Below, in pieces: positions 49,152-59,500 of a DNA stretch of 64,000 nucleotides. The position numbers and the translations under genes are program-made. Below the pieces are notes generated by a model. The model made no database searches and was not told the origin of the DNA. It was given only the letters and a program-made list of their open reading frames with translations. Each line of letters starts with the position of its first letter. Position 1 is the stretch's first letter. The stretch comes from Callorhinus ursinus (taxonomy: Eukaryota; Chordata; Mammalia; Carnivora; Otariidae): assembly GCF_003265705.1 (NCBI RefSeq), contig NW_020313168.1:3314178-3378177 (forward strand), in the 5' to 3' direction.

Positions 49152-49369
49152 CAAGGGCGCCTGGGTGGCTCAGTCCGTGAAGCATCTGACTCTTGATTTC
49201 GGCTCAGGTCATGATCTCAGGGTCATGAGATCGAGCCCTGCGTCGGGCTCCACGCTCAGTGGGGAGTCTGCTTGGGATTCTCTCTCTCTTCCTCTCCCTC
49301 TGCCCCCCCCCCCACTGTCTCGCTTGCTCTAAATAAGTAAATAAAATCTTAAAAACATCTTCTGAGCTG
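49139..49369 (+). repeat. can-SINE of a second subfamily, inserted at the same site
   Basis: This element (49152-49356) has the head gggcgcctgggtggctcagt but a different body (ctcttgatttcggctcaggt and gggagtctgcttgggattct) from the one before it. Its flanks are atcttctgagctg at 49139-49151 and 49357-49369, identical to each other. Confidence 0.95.
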
Positions 49370-50244
49370 GCGGTGTACCTTCCAACAGCACAGCTGGTTC
49401 TCTGTGTCCCTGCGGGTACTTGGGTGCTGGCTGTCTACAGCTAGACTTGGTACTTTTAGAGTCACACACTCCCGGGCTTGACTCGCAGAAGAGCCGTCCG
49501 TGCCCCGGGCCACAGACTCTCTTGATTCTCCAGACACAGTTTTAGCCGCTCCCCGTGTGGGTGCCAGGCCACTGGAAAAAAGGAGGCTAGGGTGCTGTCC
49601 CTGTGTCTGTGTCTCACAGCCAGGCAGGAGGACAAAGGAAGCTATAAAGAGTCAACCTGTAGAACCCAGATTATATTCTGGGGTCATTTCCTGTAGAGGC
49701 ACTCTGTCCTACATATATTTTTTTTCTTCCTTTATTTTTTTGGTCCTGTGCATTTTAAAAGCCCTAAAGGAATTCCTTATGTTTTAGTCCAAGAGATGAT
49801 CTGGAGTGTTCCAAAAAAGGTCAGACTTGATCTGTGGACTCTCAGAAGACAGAAATGATTAACTTCACACATGAAACAGTAAGCTTTAGCTGATGGGGGC
49901 TTTTTTGTGTCTATTTTTATATGTTTCAAAGAAGAAGTGCTAGACCGTGTCACCCAGGCGCCCAGTCTGTAGGCCTTTGGAGAAAGGCAGGAGCATTTCT
50001 CTCATTGCTACAGAGGTCGGGGGACGTCCTTGGAGGAAGGAGGGACCGGACCTAGCCTGGGGAAATGTGGGTAGGGTTGAGGAAGAAGAACCCACATGAG
50101 CACAACTCTGGCCCTGGACCTGGGTGGGGCGGGGGTGGGGGGGTCAAGGAGCCCAGCTGGGTAGGGGAGCTGGATCAGGAGCTGCCGGCATGTTCTCGGG
50201 CCCACAGGCCAGGGATTGTTGACCTTGTTGGGAATTGCCCTGGG

Positions 50245-50575
50245 AGCTGGTGAACTGACCAGGGTCTGGGCACCTCCCTGCAGACGCAGGGCCCAGGAGT
50301 CTGCCTTTTTTTTTTTTTTTTTTAAGATTTTATTTATTTGACAGAGACACAGCGAGAAAGGGAACACAAGCAGGGGGAGTGGGAGAGGGAGAAGCAGCTC
50401 CCCGCTGAGCAGGGAGCCCAATGTGGGGCTCGATCCCAGGACCCTGGGATCATGGTGACCTGAGCCGAAGGAAGATGCTTAATGACTGAGGCACCCAGGT
50501 GCCCCAGGAATCTGCATTTTAACTGGCAGCTCAGCAGACCGTGCTGCAGGTGGCCTGTGGACGGTGCCGGGACAC
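50245..50575. repeat. MER5A-like fossil split by a can-SINE
   Basis: The left part (ccagggtctgggcacctccc to cccaggagtctgc) and the right part (aggaatctgcattttaactg onward) form one MER5A-like element. The can-SINE (about 50305-50504, minus orientation) sits between them and duplicated aggagtctgc / aggaatctgc. Confidence 0.7.
50305..50504 (-). repeat. can-SINE inside a MER5A-like fossil
   Basis: Poly-T then AAGATTTTATTTATTTGACA at the left, tRNA-like head ending gaggcacccaggtgcccc at the right: the reverse complement of the arctoid can-SINE. Confidence 0.92.
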
Positions 50576-50792
50576 CTGCTGGCATGGGCAGTGGGGCACC
50601 AGTGAAGATACCCCTGGCTGAGTGAGTGGGGGCTGTAGCCGGGTGTGGAGGTGTTGGGGTCAGGCTCGGGGCAGCGGGGAGGCAGAGAGCCTGATTAGGA
50701 GTCTTGGAGAAGGGGCTCAGGTGGGGTAAGAGGCTGGGAGGAGGCAGAAGGAGACACGGATACTGGGTAGAGCCGTTTGCTAGGACCACCTT

Positions 50793-50915
50793 ACTCAAAG
50801 TGTGGTCCCCGGACCCGAGTATCGCATCCCCTGAGAGCTCCTTACAAGTCAGAAGGTCGGCCTCACCCCAGACCTGCTGGATCAAAATACGACTCTTAAC
50901 AAGATTCAGGAGGCA
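50793..50915. repeat. MER5A-like fossil
   Basis: The blocks caaagtgtggtccccggacc, ctgagagctccttacaagtc and cctcaccccagacctgctgg follow MER5A. Confidence 0.7.
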
Positions 50916-51164
50916 CTATGCTGGCTTTTTGCCTTTCAGTGTTTAAGGAAAGTACTTGAATGGGAACGGGGAGGGTGGTTCATTTGATGGAACTCCAGTA
51001 AAAACACAAGGAAAACACTAAGGCCCATCCCGTAGCACAGAGGCTAAGCGCCTCTCGGCGAGAGTGGGAGGTCAGGTGATAAGGTCACCCCAGGACAGAG
51101 TCCTAGCTCCCAGCTCTGACCTCCCTCAGCTGCAGGGTGGGTGACTCAGATCAGGGGTCTGCCT

Positions 51165-51300
51165 GCTCGGATTTGAACCCTTCCTGTACTGCTGATGAGC
51201 TGTGTGGCCTTAGGCAAGTTACTTCACCTCTCTGAGTCTCAGTTTCTGCGTCAGAACACGGGGATAGGGCTAGAGCTCACCTGCCGCGGTGCGACCAGGC
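51165..51300 (-). repeat. MIR-like SINE
   Basis: The blocks gctgtgtggccttaggcaag and cttcacctctctgagtctca are the reverse complement of MIR, well preserved. Confidence 0.75.
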
Positions 51301-51784
51301 GAGAGGGATGGCCTGTGCCACGCGGGTCTCCCATCAGTGAGGTCTACATGGTGATCAATGTCCTGTCCACACAGCAAGCTCCGTTTTCTTCGTGCACGTT
51401 ACCGCGTTAGGTTAAATGTCCGTGAAATCGCATATAGTCCCATGGGCACAGATGAGCCCTCAGATCACGTTGTGCGTTCCGAGAATAGGGTACGTGCAAG
51501 GTGGATGGACTCCCCAGGCTCCCTGGGGGTGTGTGATGTCCACCGCGTGTCATCCTGACTCTGCCACCACGGACATCGTTCTGGGGGGTCTGGGGCTCCA
51601 CTAGCACCTACAGCGTCCTCACAACAGATGCCAACACTTGGAGGGCGGGGGGATCTGTCCCAACCAACCGCCACAGATCAGCCACGTAACCACCCACCGA
51701 GCGCAGGCCAGCCCACCCGCAGGCTCTGAGCCTGCCCGTGAGGATGGGCCACAGGCCACACAGTCCCTCTGTGTTTCCACGGCT

Positions 51785-52540
51785 TTGGTCTGGGCACGTG
51801 CTCTTCCTTTCTCTTGGGCGTGCGCTGAGGCATGCGGTTGCTGGGACATATGGTAAATCTGCGTCTACCTTTTCAAAATCGGCCAAACTGTTTTCCAAAA
51901 CGGCTGCACCGTGTCGCATTCCGCCAGCAGCGTGGGAGGATTCTGGCTGCTCCGCGTGCTCACCGACACGTGTTACGGTCCGTCTGTTTCGTTACTGCCA
52001 TCCCGGTGGGCGCAAACGGTCCCTCGTAGCTTCTGCGTGCACCCTCCTCCCCATGAAAGCCGGTGCTAAAATCTCATGCTTTATGAGCCGCGTGCCTCCT
52101 CTTTAGTCAAGTGTCTATTTTTTTTTTTTTTTGCCCGTTTAAAAATTGGTTTATTTGTCTTATTACATCTTGAGTGGTTTATATAATCTGGATTCAAGCC
52201 TTGTGTTGTGTATGTGATTTGCAGGTACTTCCTGCCACTCTGTGCCTTTTGTTCTTACCTATGAATGATGTCTCTTGGCATGCCAAGGTGTTTAGGATCA
52301 ATAACGCCTTCTTAGCCAGTCTCTTTGGTTGGTTGTGCTTTGGGGATCGTATCCGAGAGATCTTTGCCTAACTCAAGGTCACGAAGATACCCTTATGTCT
52401 CCCGCTGAAGCTGTAGCTTTAGACCTTACGTTAAGGTCTGTGCTCCATTTTGAGTTCGTTTTTATGGGTGGTGTATGATTTTGCATGTGGCTATCCAACT
52501 GTCCCAGCGCGATCTGTTGAGAAGACACCCAAACTGTTCC
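51785..52540 (+). repeat. Old L1 3' region
   Basis: In order: gttgctgggacatatggtaa, ctgttttccaaaacggctgc, gttacggtccgtctgtttcg, agtcaagtgtctattttttt, tatataatctggattcaagc and gtatgatttttgcat-like text. This is the mammalian L1 3' part at about 750 bases, with no intact reading frame. Confidence 0.75.
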
Positions 52541-52699
52541 TTCCCCCGTCGAATTCCCACGGCACCTCTGCGAATCCCCGCCACTCACGTCCAGCGCCCC
52601 AGCTCTCTCTCTCCCCCTCTTCTTGCTCATCGTGGTGGTTGGCAGAGTGGCTGGATGGAATGCTAACCGCTATTCCAAGTGTCTCACCAGATGATCACA

Positions 52700-52885
52700 T
52701 TAACCAAAAGCCGGCGGCAGTGCGAGCAGCCTTGGCCGGTCGAATGTGGACCACACGCCAGCTGTGTGATCTGGGTTAAATTTCTTCATCGGTCCCTGCC
52801 TCAGTTTCCCCAGCTGTGAACCAGGGGTCCTGGTAGCCCCTTACCTCACAGGGTTATTGTAAGAAAGATGGGCAGATACACGTAA
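52700..52885 (-). repeat. MIR-like SINE
   Basis: The blocks ccagctgtgtgatctgggtt, cctcagtttccccagctgtg and cctcacagggttattgtaag are the reverse complement of MIR. Confidence 0.7.
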
Positions 52886-53239
52886 CTGATGTTCTGTGGA
52901 TGCAGTATTGTTTTCCAACTCCAGCCATGCCTCTGGGCCGGCCTTGCTCCCTGAAAGCCGAGAGGGGTGGTGGAGGGGCTCTCGGCACAGCCTGCAGCTG
53001 TCCGGGAAGGGGCTCCTTCAGCCCACCGGTCTGGCTGGTTTTGACATCAGCTGCTGGTGGACACGGTGTGAGTCCACACTTTTTTGGTGTAAATTCCCCT
53101 CCTTTTCTAGGAGGGCCTGCAGGGCACGGGTCCCTTCTGGATGCCAGTGTGTTCCCTTCCGATAACCCCACGAGAGAAGAACTGCGAATCCTGAAAACAG
53201 AAGCTTAAGCCCCCCTCTGATTGGTTTGCAGTGGATTCT

Positions 53240-53305
53240 AGTACCATGCACGCGTGCGCGCACACGCACCCGCACACGTGCACACGCGCTTGCACACACA
53301 CCCAG
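53240..53305. repeat. Alternating purine-pyrimidine (CA/CG)n tract
   Basis: About 60 bases of nearly strict CA and CG dinucleotides (gcacgcgtgcgcgcacacgc and onward). Such sequence can adopt Z-DNA under supercoiling. Confidence 0.8.
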
Positions 53306-53399
53306 CCTGACAGGCTCCTTCACCACCTTTTCTTCCTCCCATTTGTGAGCAGCTCCCCCTGCAGAGCCCAGACACTTGCACCCTTCCACCCCTGCCTAG

Positions 53400-53625
53400 G
53401 GTGGGGGTCTCAGCCTTGGCACTGTTGACATGGGGGCTGAGCCACTGTTCATTGTGGGGATCTCTTGGCCAACGCAGGATGTCGAGCAGTGTCCCTGGCC
53501 TGCCTGCACTCGATGCTTCCCCTCCCCACAGTTATGACAACAAAAAATGTCCCCAGACGTTGCCACATGTCCCCTGGAGAGCAAAAACCACACCCCGCTG
53601 AAAACAGCTGCCACACAGGGTCTCA
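53400..53625. repeat. hAT-type DNA transposon fossil, opposite orientation to 31376-31570
   Basis: The blocks tctcagccttggcactgttg, caaaaaatgtccccagacgt and tgccacatgtcccctggaga are the reverse complement of the family seen at 31376. It ends about 300 bases before the CEP295NL remnant. Confidence 0.65.
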
Positions 53626-53921
53626 TTAAAGGTACGCAAGACAAACTGGGAACCAAGCCTGGGCCCTTGCGGGCGGGTCTTGGCAAAAGTGACCCAGAGG
53701 GACGCGTTTTAGAGCTTGTCCTGCATTCAGAGCTGCGTGTGCCTTGTCTCCAGGGGCTTGCTCTTCTCAGAACGCTCCGGGCAGCAGAGTGTGTCCTGGT
53801 CTTGTGGACTCGGCGTGAGACAGCTGTGGCAAGTGTGGCCCCTCCACCCCCCGGCGCCGTGACTCCCACTCTTGGTTCCCACCACCTTCGCTCTGAAGCC
53901 GTGTCTGCCCAGGTCACCGAC

Positions 53922-55506
53922 ATGAAAAGAAATGCAGACTGAGCCGCTCAGCTGAGTCCCAGCCCCAACCACGAGGCCTCACGTTTGAGGGAGAAGCACA
54001 GGTTACTGCAAGTCCGCAAGAAAGGAGCCCTTGCCCTGCAGAGATGACAGGACCTTCCGCCGCGGAAGAGCCCGCAGCGCCTGGCCGAGGAGCTGGAGGC
54101 TGGGTGGCAGGAGGCCCCCAGCCAGCAAGTCCGGGGCCTGGAGCGGCCGCATTTAGCACATCTGTCAGGTGCGGGGGCAGGACAGGCCAGGGAGCCCCTG
54201 CCTGACTCGGAGGGGCCGGCCCAGCGAGGAGCAGCCTGGCCGCAGAGGGCCAGGGAGAAGCACAGAGCAGCCGTCAGGGAAGAGAAGAGTCGCAGAGAAG
54301 AGCTAGTCGGACGGCAGCCTTGGCACACCAAGTCCCAGAGGAAAGCGGTGGGCGTGGAGAAGCAGGGGGCTCCCAGAGCTGCTGGCCGGACCCGTCACCC
54401 CCTCTGCCCCCGTGAGAAGAATAAGGGCAAGCGAGCGCCTTCGATGAAGACCCGTGGTGGCCGCCATCCCGCTGAGCCCCGGGAGGGCAGAGGGGTGCAC
54501 ATAGAAGAGTTCTTGGCTGCTGCAGGGGAGCTCGAGCGTTGGGAGAAAGAGGGGAGAGAAGGAGCCCGGGATGGGCGGAGGCAGCCGGGAAAGGGGGCGG
54601 CTCCTCCTGGTTAAGGCCCGGGCCACAACTATCCGGATCAGAGTCCCAAGGGAAAAGCAGACCTAGAAGAGCTGTGGCCCATTGGCTGGACCCCCGGGGG
54701 GGGGGGGGGGGGGCGCGCCCCAAGCGTCTCCGTGCCGGCGCAGGGACAAGAGCAGGTGGCAGAGGGAGCTTGAGTTTGCCTTCCAGGAGCTGTTTAACAC
54801 AGAGAGCTGAAGAGGCACCTGAACTTGCACCTTGCAGCGGGGCCCCGGGTGGATTGGAGTGCCAGGGAAGAGCTCGGCCTCTCCGAGGTGCAGGAGTGTA
54901 GAGGTGAGCCCCAGAGGGAAAAGACAGCGGTGGGTGCAGAGGCGGACGTGCAGCCTGGTGGGGGGCCCACCAGACCGAGTCCCAGACCAGCTTGAAGGAG
55001 TTCCTGAACAAGCTCAAGAACCAGAAATACCTCCGGTTGGCCACGTTCCCATGTAAGCCCAAGAGTGAACCACTGTCTCCCAAGGCAAGAGTATTGATTG
55101 GTGAAGAGAACCGGCTCCTTGGCGGCACGGGCTCTGGACAAGCTGCAGCCAGACCGGACCCGCTGGTGGAGGGCCCCTGGCGGGGTTGTGGCAGGGACTG
55201 GGTGGGCAGCGGACGGGCCCCCCGGGGCTGAGCTGGGAAGCCCACTCCCAGGCCGGGCTGGAAGAGCAGAGAGAACAGAGAAGGGCGTGCCTGGCTCGCC
55301 TGAAGTCTTACTCCTCCCTAGACCAGGAGAAGGAAGGGGCATGTGAGCACGGCACCACTTCCCTCTGGGCCCCCAGCTTCATGGATGATGACAAGCACAG
55401 TCAGATGATCCGTGACCTTCAGCAGCAAACTGAAGAGCAAAACAAGTTGCACAAGCGATTTCTTGAAGAAGCCAGGAAACACTTGCAAGAGTCTCAGAAG
55501 ATATGA
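53922..55506 (+). pseudogene. CEP295NL: CEP295NL (DDC8/KIAA1731NL) remnant, multiply disabled
   Basis: In human this gene lies in TIMP2 intron 1 and encodes a testis-enriched relative of the N-terminus of the centriole protein CEP295. Here the frame starts MKRNAD at 53922 and meets TGA at 53940-53942, then resumes with LSPSPNHEASRLREKHRLLQ and VRKKGALALQ before a second TGA at 54045. After that the same frame stays open to TAA at 54612 and includes RLAEELEAGWQEAPSQQV. It then changes frame: WQRELEFAFQELFN lies in frame +1 (from about 54742, stop at 54808), a return to the first frame gives LKRHLNLHL, frame +2 gives SLKEFLNKLKNQKYLRLATF (about 54989-55231), and frame +1 gives DLQQQTEEQNKLHKRFLEEA near the end (stop at 55504-55506). 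The match to CEP295 covers its N-terminal coiled coils with no intron, which suggests an origin by retroposition. The poly-G run at 54696-54713 may hide one frame change as an error, but the two early stops are outside it. Confidence 0.85.
54696..54713. repeat. Poly-G run (18 G) within the CEP295NL remnant
   Basis: Eighteen G between two coding segments of the remnant that are in different frames. The length of this run decides one of the apparent frameshifts. Confidence 0.85.
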
Positions 55507-56277
55507 TAAGAGCGAGAGTCCCACCCACGATAAATACATCACTGATAGCGAGCGTGATGCCGGAAATGGTACCCGAGCCTCTGCGAGTCTGTGTGCGTGT
55601 CCCCTGCTCAGACCCCGGCGCGCCACCTGTCCCCCCGACGGCCTGTGGGGTGCGTCCTCCTTCCCCGGGCCTGCCTTCGCACCAGGTCCCGTCTGGGAAG
55701 GCTCCCTGGCACAACCACGGGAACCTGGCTGGCAGGGCGCCCAGGTGGGTCCTGGGGCTGAGGCTGTGCCCGCACGGGCCCCGAGCACAGCCGGAGATTC
55801 AGGTGAAGGAGGGAGTCCAGATGTTTTGGCCACGTAAATGCTGCGCTTTCAGGGGCATCCAAGGTCAAGCCGGCACGGTTTCAAAAGATACATCATTTGT
55901 TCCTTAGCGATTGGCTGGGACATGAATGGGGACATTGCACTCAAACCTCTTTCGTCTTTCAAGCCAACAGAACCAAGCTCATTTCATGGGACCTGGCTTA
56001 GGATATTCTTGTCACTCTAACGCTGGGAAGTGAGACAGAGGAAGAGACAGGCAGAGGAGAAGCAGGAGGGAGAGAGACGAAAGAGAAGACAGGGCCCCAG
56101 ACAAGAAAGGGGAGTGGTCCCCAGCAACGTGGCCTGCCGGGTGCCTCCTCCTGGCGCTGGAGTGGCAGGGCGCCTGGCTGGCTGGTCAGTGTCCCACCCC
56201 CGGCTGCACCCCTGACCTGGCAGCTGGGCGGGAGGGGGTTTGTCTGCCAGTTGCAGATAATACTTAAGAGTCTGGAG

Positions 56278-56505
56278 CAGGGGTGGATGGACGCAGTTCT
56301 TCTGTAGAGGGCCAGATAGTAAACATTCCACCTTTGCCAGCCCACCAGTCCCCGTGGCCACGACCCACCCCTGCCACTGCGCCTCGAACGCAGCCATAGA
56401 CAACACGTGAGTGAATGGGCAGGGCCAGGTTCTGGTAAGACTTTATTTGCAAAAATAGGGGGGTGTCTGCGTGCGGACCTCCAGCCACAGTTGGGCAACC
56501 CCTGG
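56278..56505 (-). repeat. MER20 DNA transposon fossil
   Basis: Begins caggggtggatggacgcagt, then ctgtagagggccagatagta and gcagccatagacaacacgtg, then taagactttatttgcaaaaa, and ends gggcaacccctg. This is the reverse complement of MER20, nearly full length with both terminal inverted repeats. Confidence 0.85.
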
Positions 56506-59500
56506 ACTGGTGTATGAAGGATGTGGCTACCTCCCTCCCTCTCTCCCTCCCCAGGACCTCAGACGCACTCAGTTGGATCATCCGTTTTCGGTCATGATGC
56601 ATTTGTATCATCAGTCCGTGAATGGCCTTCTCTCCTTTAGTGTCTATTTCCTGGATAACATAATGAACAATTGTGAGCCCACCATCCGAACCCAAGATCT
56701 AAAATATTTGCTCAAAACCAGCTTCTACCCGTGTGCTCCTTCCCTGTTCTGTTCCTGCTTAGCTACGTGCCTGCTCAACTTGGGGTTTGTCCCTCCATTT
56801 CTCCCTGCGGGGCGCGCAGGGAGATATGGGGTGACCCAGTCCCGTGAGAAACCTGAGCTGGGCTTCCCTGAGGCCCATCAAGCTCATGGAACCCCCACAC
56901 GTGCCACTCGGACAGGGCAGTAACAACACCCTCTAAGTTTTTTGGGTGCTTTTCCAATCCCCGGTAGCTGGGGTGAGGAAGCTTTTGCGGTCTCACGTAA
57001 TTATCTCATTGAAAGCATCTCCTTGAGCCCCATCGTCTGTCCGGCTTTTCCACGTTAGGTAGAGAAAATGTTTGCTCCCAGCCCGTTTCCATTCTGTCCT
57101 CTGCTGCTGGAACGTCACGGGAGAGGGCTGCAAAGCCAGCTTGACAGTCTGATCTAAGCCCAGCATGAGTGAGAACGAGGCCCTGGGGCCGGGAGAGCTC
57201 TGTGACTCCCAAACCAAATGAGGATTACCTGAGGGGAGGCTGGCCTGGGGTCGCTCAGCGTTGCAGGGTGTGGGATCACCCAGGGTTCCTGCATGCTGGT
57301 GAAGCATCACCTTGGTCCCAGAAGGTGCCGTGGGATCACCGGGTTAAAGCCATGACCATGATGGGACCCGAACACTGACTGCCTGGAAGCCACAGTCCGA
57401 TGAATGGACGAGCCTGCCTTTGAGGGGGTTATTTTTGTGTCTCCTCTCCAAGGTAGTATTTGTGGCCCGAGTGTCCTAGGTGAGGAGGCGCCCCTTCTTG
57501 GCCACACTTGAGCTAAAAGTAGATGTAGGAGATGGACAGCGAGACGAGGTGGAGGGTGAGTCATCGGTGCCCGACGGTCACACCTACACGCCGCCCCGGC
57601 AGCAGGATGAAACACCGCGCCCTTTCCCACCTGGGCTGCAGAAGGCTGGGGGCCGCGGTGCTGAAAATGACACCGCCCTCCAGCCCTCCCCCGGTTCCCT
57701 CTGAAGAGGGTACCCCTGTGGGTCCTCCCTCTCCAAACACTGTATCTTCTAGAACTTTCCATGGGTTTCATGCTTCTGCTCACACATTTGGGGGAAGGCT
57801 TCCCCGTTTCCGTCTCATTCTGAATTTACTAGAACCTTTACGGTTTGGTGCGAGGGTCCTCACACCTGTCCCCTCCGCCACCCAGCCAGGTGCGTGGTCA
57901 TCGGGGGTGTGATAATATCCAGACCCTCAAGAAATGTACAATAGCGGGAAAACGAAGATTTTTAAAAATTGGGGCACAGGGCCCCCTCTCGGGCCTGCAG
58001 TGGTTCTTCCAGTCTCCTGCCCCCACCCCCTCCTCTGTAACGTGATGGGGGGTTGATGTGGACACGTGGGCTGCCTCTCCAGTTCCGGGAACAGTCCAGG
58101 CCGGGTCGCAGGCTGGAGAGGGGTGCCGGGTTGACGGCACATCTCTCTACACTTCCGGCTCCAGGAGGCGGCCTTGTTTGATCGGCTGAGCTCCGGGGCG
58201 TAGGAGGAGAGGGCACACGTGCCTCCCGGGTTCTCTCCCACGTCGGAAGCTGAAGTGTAGGCCCTGGGGTCCCAGCCTTTTACATCCCTGGGTCTGCCTG
58301 AGGGAGGTCAGCCCACAGGCTGCGTGCCTCAGTCCTACACGAGGGCCGGAGCTGCTGCCCTGTCTGTGCTCACAGGCCTGAGCCATGGGCCCGGCCCTCC
58401 TGCTTTCACCCCTGCAAGCGGGGCAGCCCAGAGAGGACAGGGCCACCCGACCTCTCCGTGCCCCTTCCCCAGCCGGCGGATGGGCAGGGATTGCAGGGCG
58501 CCGGCGGGGGGCGGGGGGCTGGACGTTCCGTCCGCGCCTCTCTGGGCTCCCTCTGCCTCCTGCCCTGCCCCATCCAGCTGCTGCTCCCGCTGCGGGCTCC
58601 AGGCTTGGGGTTTGCAGGGCCGAGCTTGGCTGCTCCTCGGGGTCTTGGCGGAGAAAGTGCAGACCAGCAGTTCCTTCCACAAAGCCACACTGTTCTCAGC
58701 AAATCCTCCCAGGATCGGGATGCATTTTTTTCAAGTGATTCAGCAGCACGTGAATGGGAAGGGCCTGAGCCCAAGGCTTCGGGAACCGTGACCAAGGCCT
58801 CTGGCATGAGCTCCCGCTGGGCTCACAGGGGGAAGGAAGGGTGGCGGGGCGTGAGTCGGGGGCCTGCCAGGGTCCTGGGGGGCTGGGGCGGGCGGCCGAG
58901 CAGCGAGTGCCCCAGCTTTTCTCTGCACAGCTGATGAGCTCTTAGAGATGTTTCCCTCGTGCTCCCAAGGGGGCCTGAGCCAACGGACAGGAAGTGGAGG
59001 TGGGAACGCTGGTCTCCATGGAGACCGGGCATCCAGTGGACAGCAGCTCATGGGAAGGTGCTAGAATCTCCAAAGGCCCAGGGCTGGGGCGACATGCTGT
59101 GTGCTGTCCTGTCTCGTGCACCCGGTCACCCTTCCTGCCCCATCCTCAGCCCCCACAGACACAACTGCTCCGAGTGGTGGTGAGGACAGGCCTTTCCAGC
59201 CCTGGCCTGAGTCATGCCGGCCAACCTCGCCCTCACCCTGGACAGGCGCAGCCCTGCCCCAGAGCTGGGGACATCCGTCGGCTCCCCGGGATGAGGAGGC
59301 TTGCAGGGACCCGAAAGTGGCTTCTGGTCTGTCGGGGCAGCTGCTCAGACAGAGGGAGCCCCTGGTTGCCTTCTACCACCACAGAAAGGTTTTAATTATA
59401 AAATGAGCCCCCCCGCCGCTGCTCAGTTCCTAAAAGAAGTGAATTGGAAGAAGTCGGCTCCCCTGCTGACTGAAAGCGGCCAGGCCCTGACACCAGGGAA

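Noticed and set aside
54274..55245. Minus-strand open frame of 323 codons
   Set aside because: It is antisense to the CEP295NL remnant, Pro/Ser/Leu-rich and without recognisable domain.
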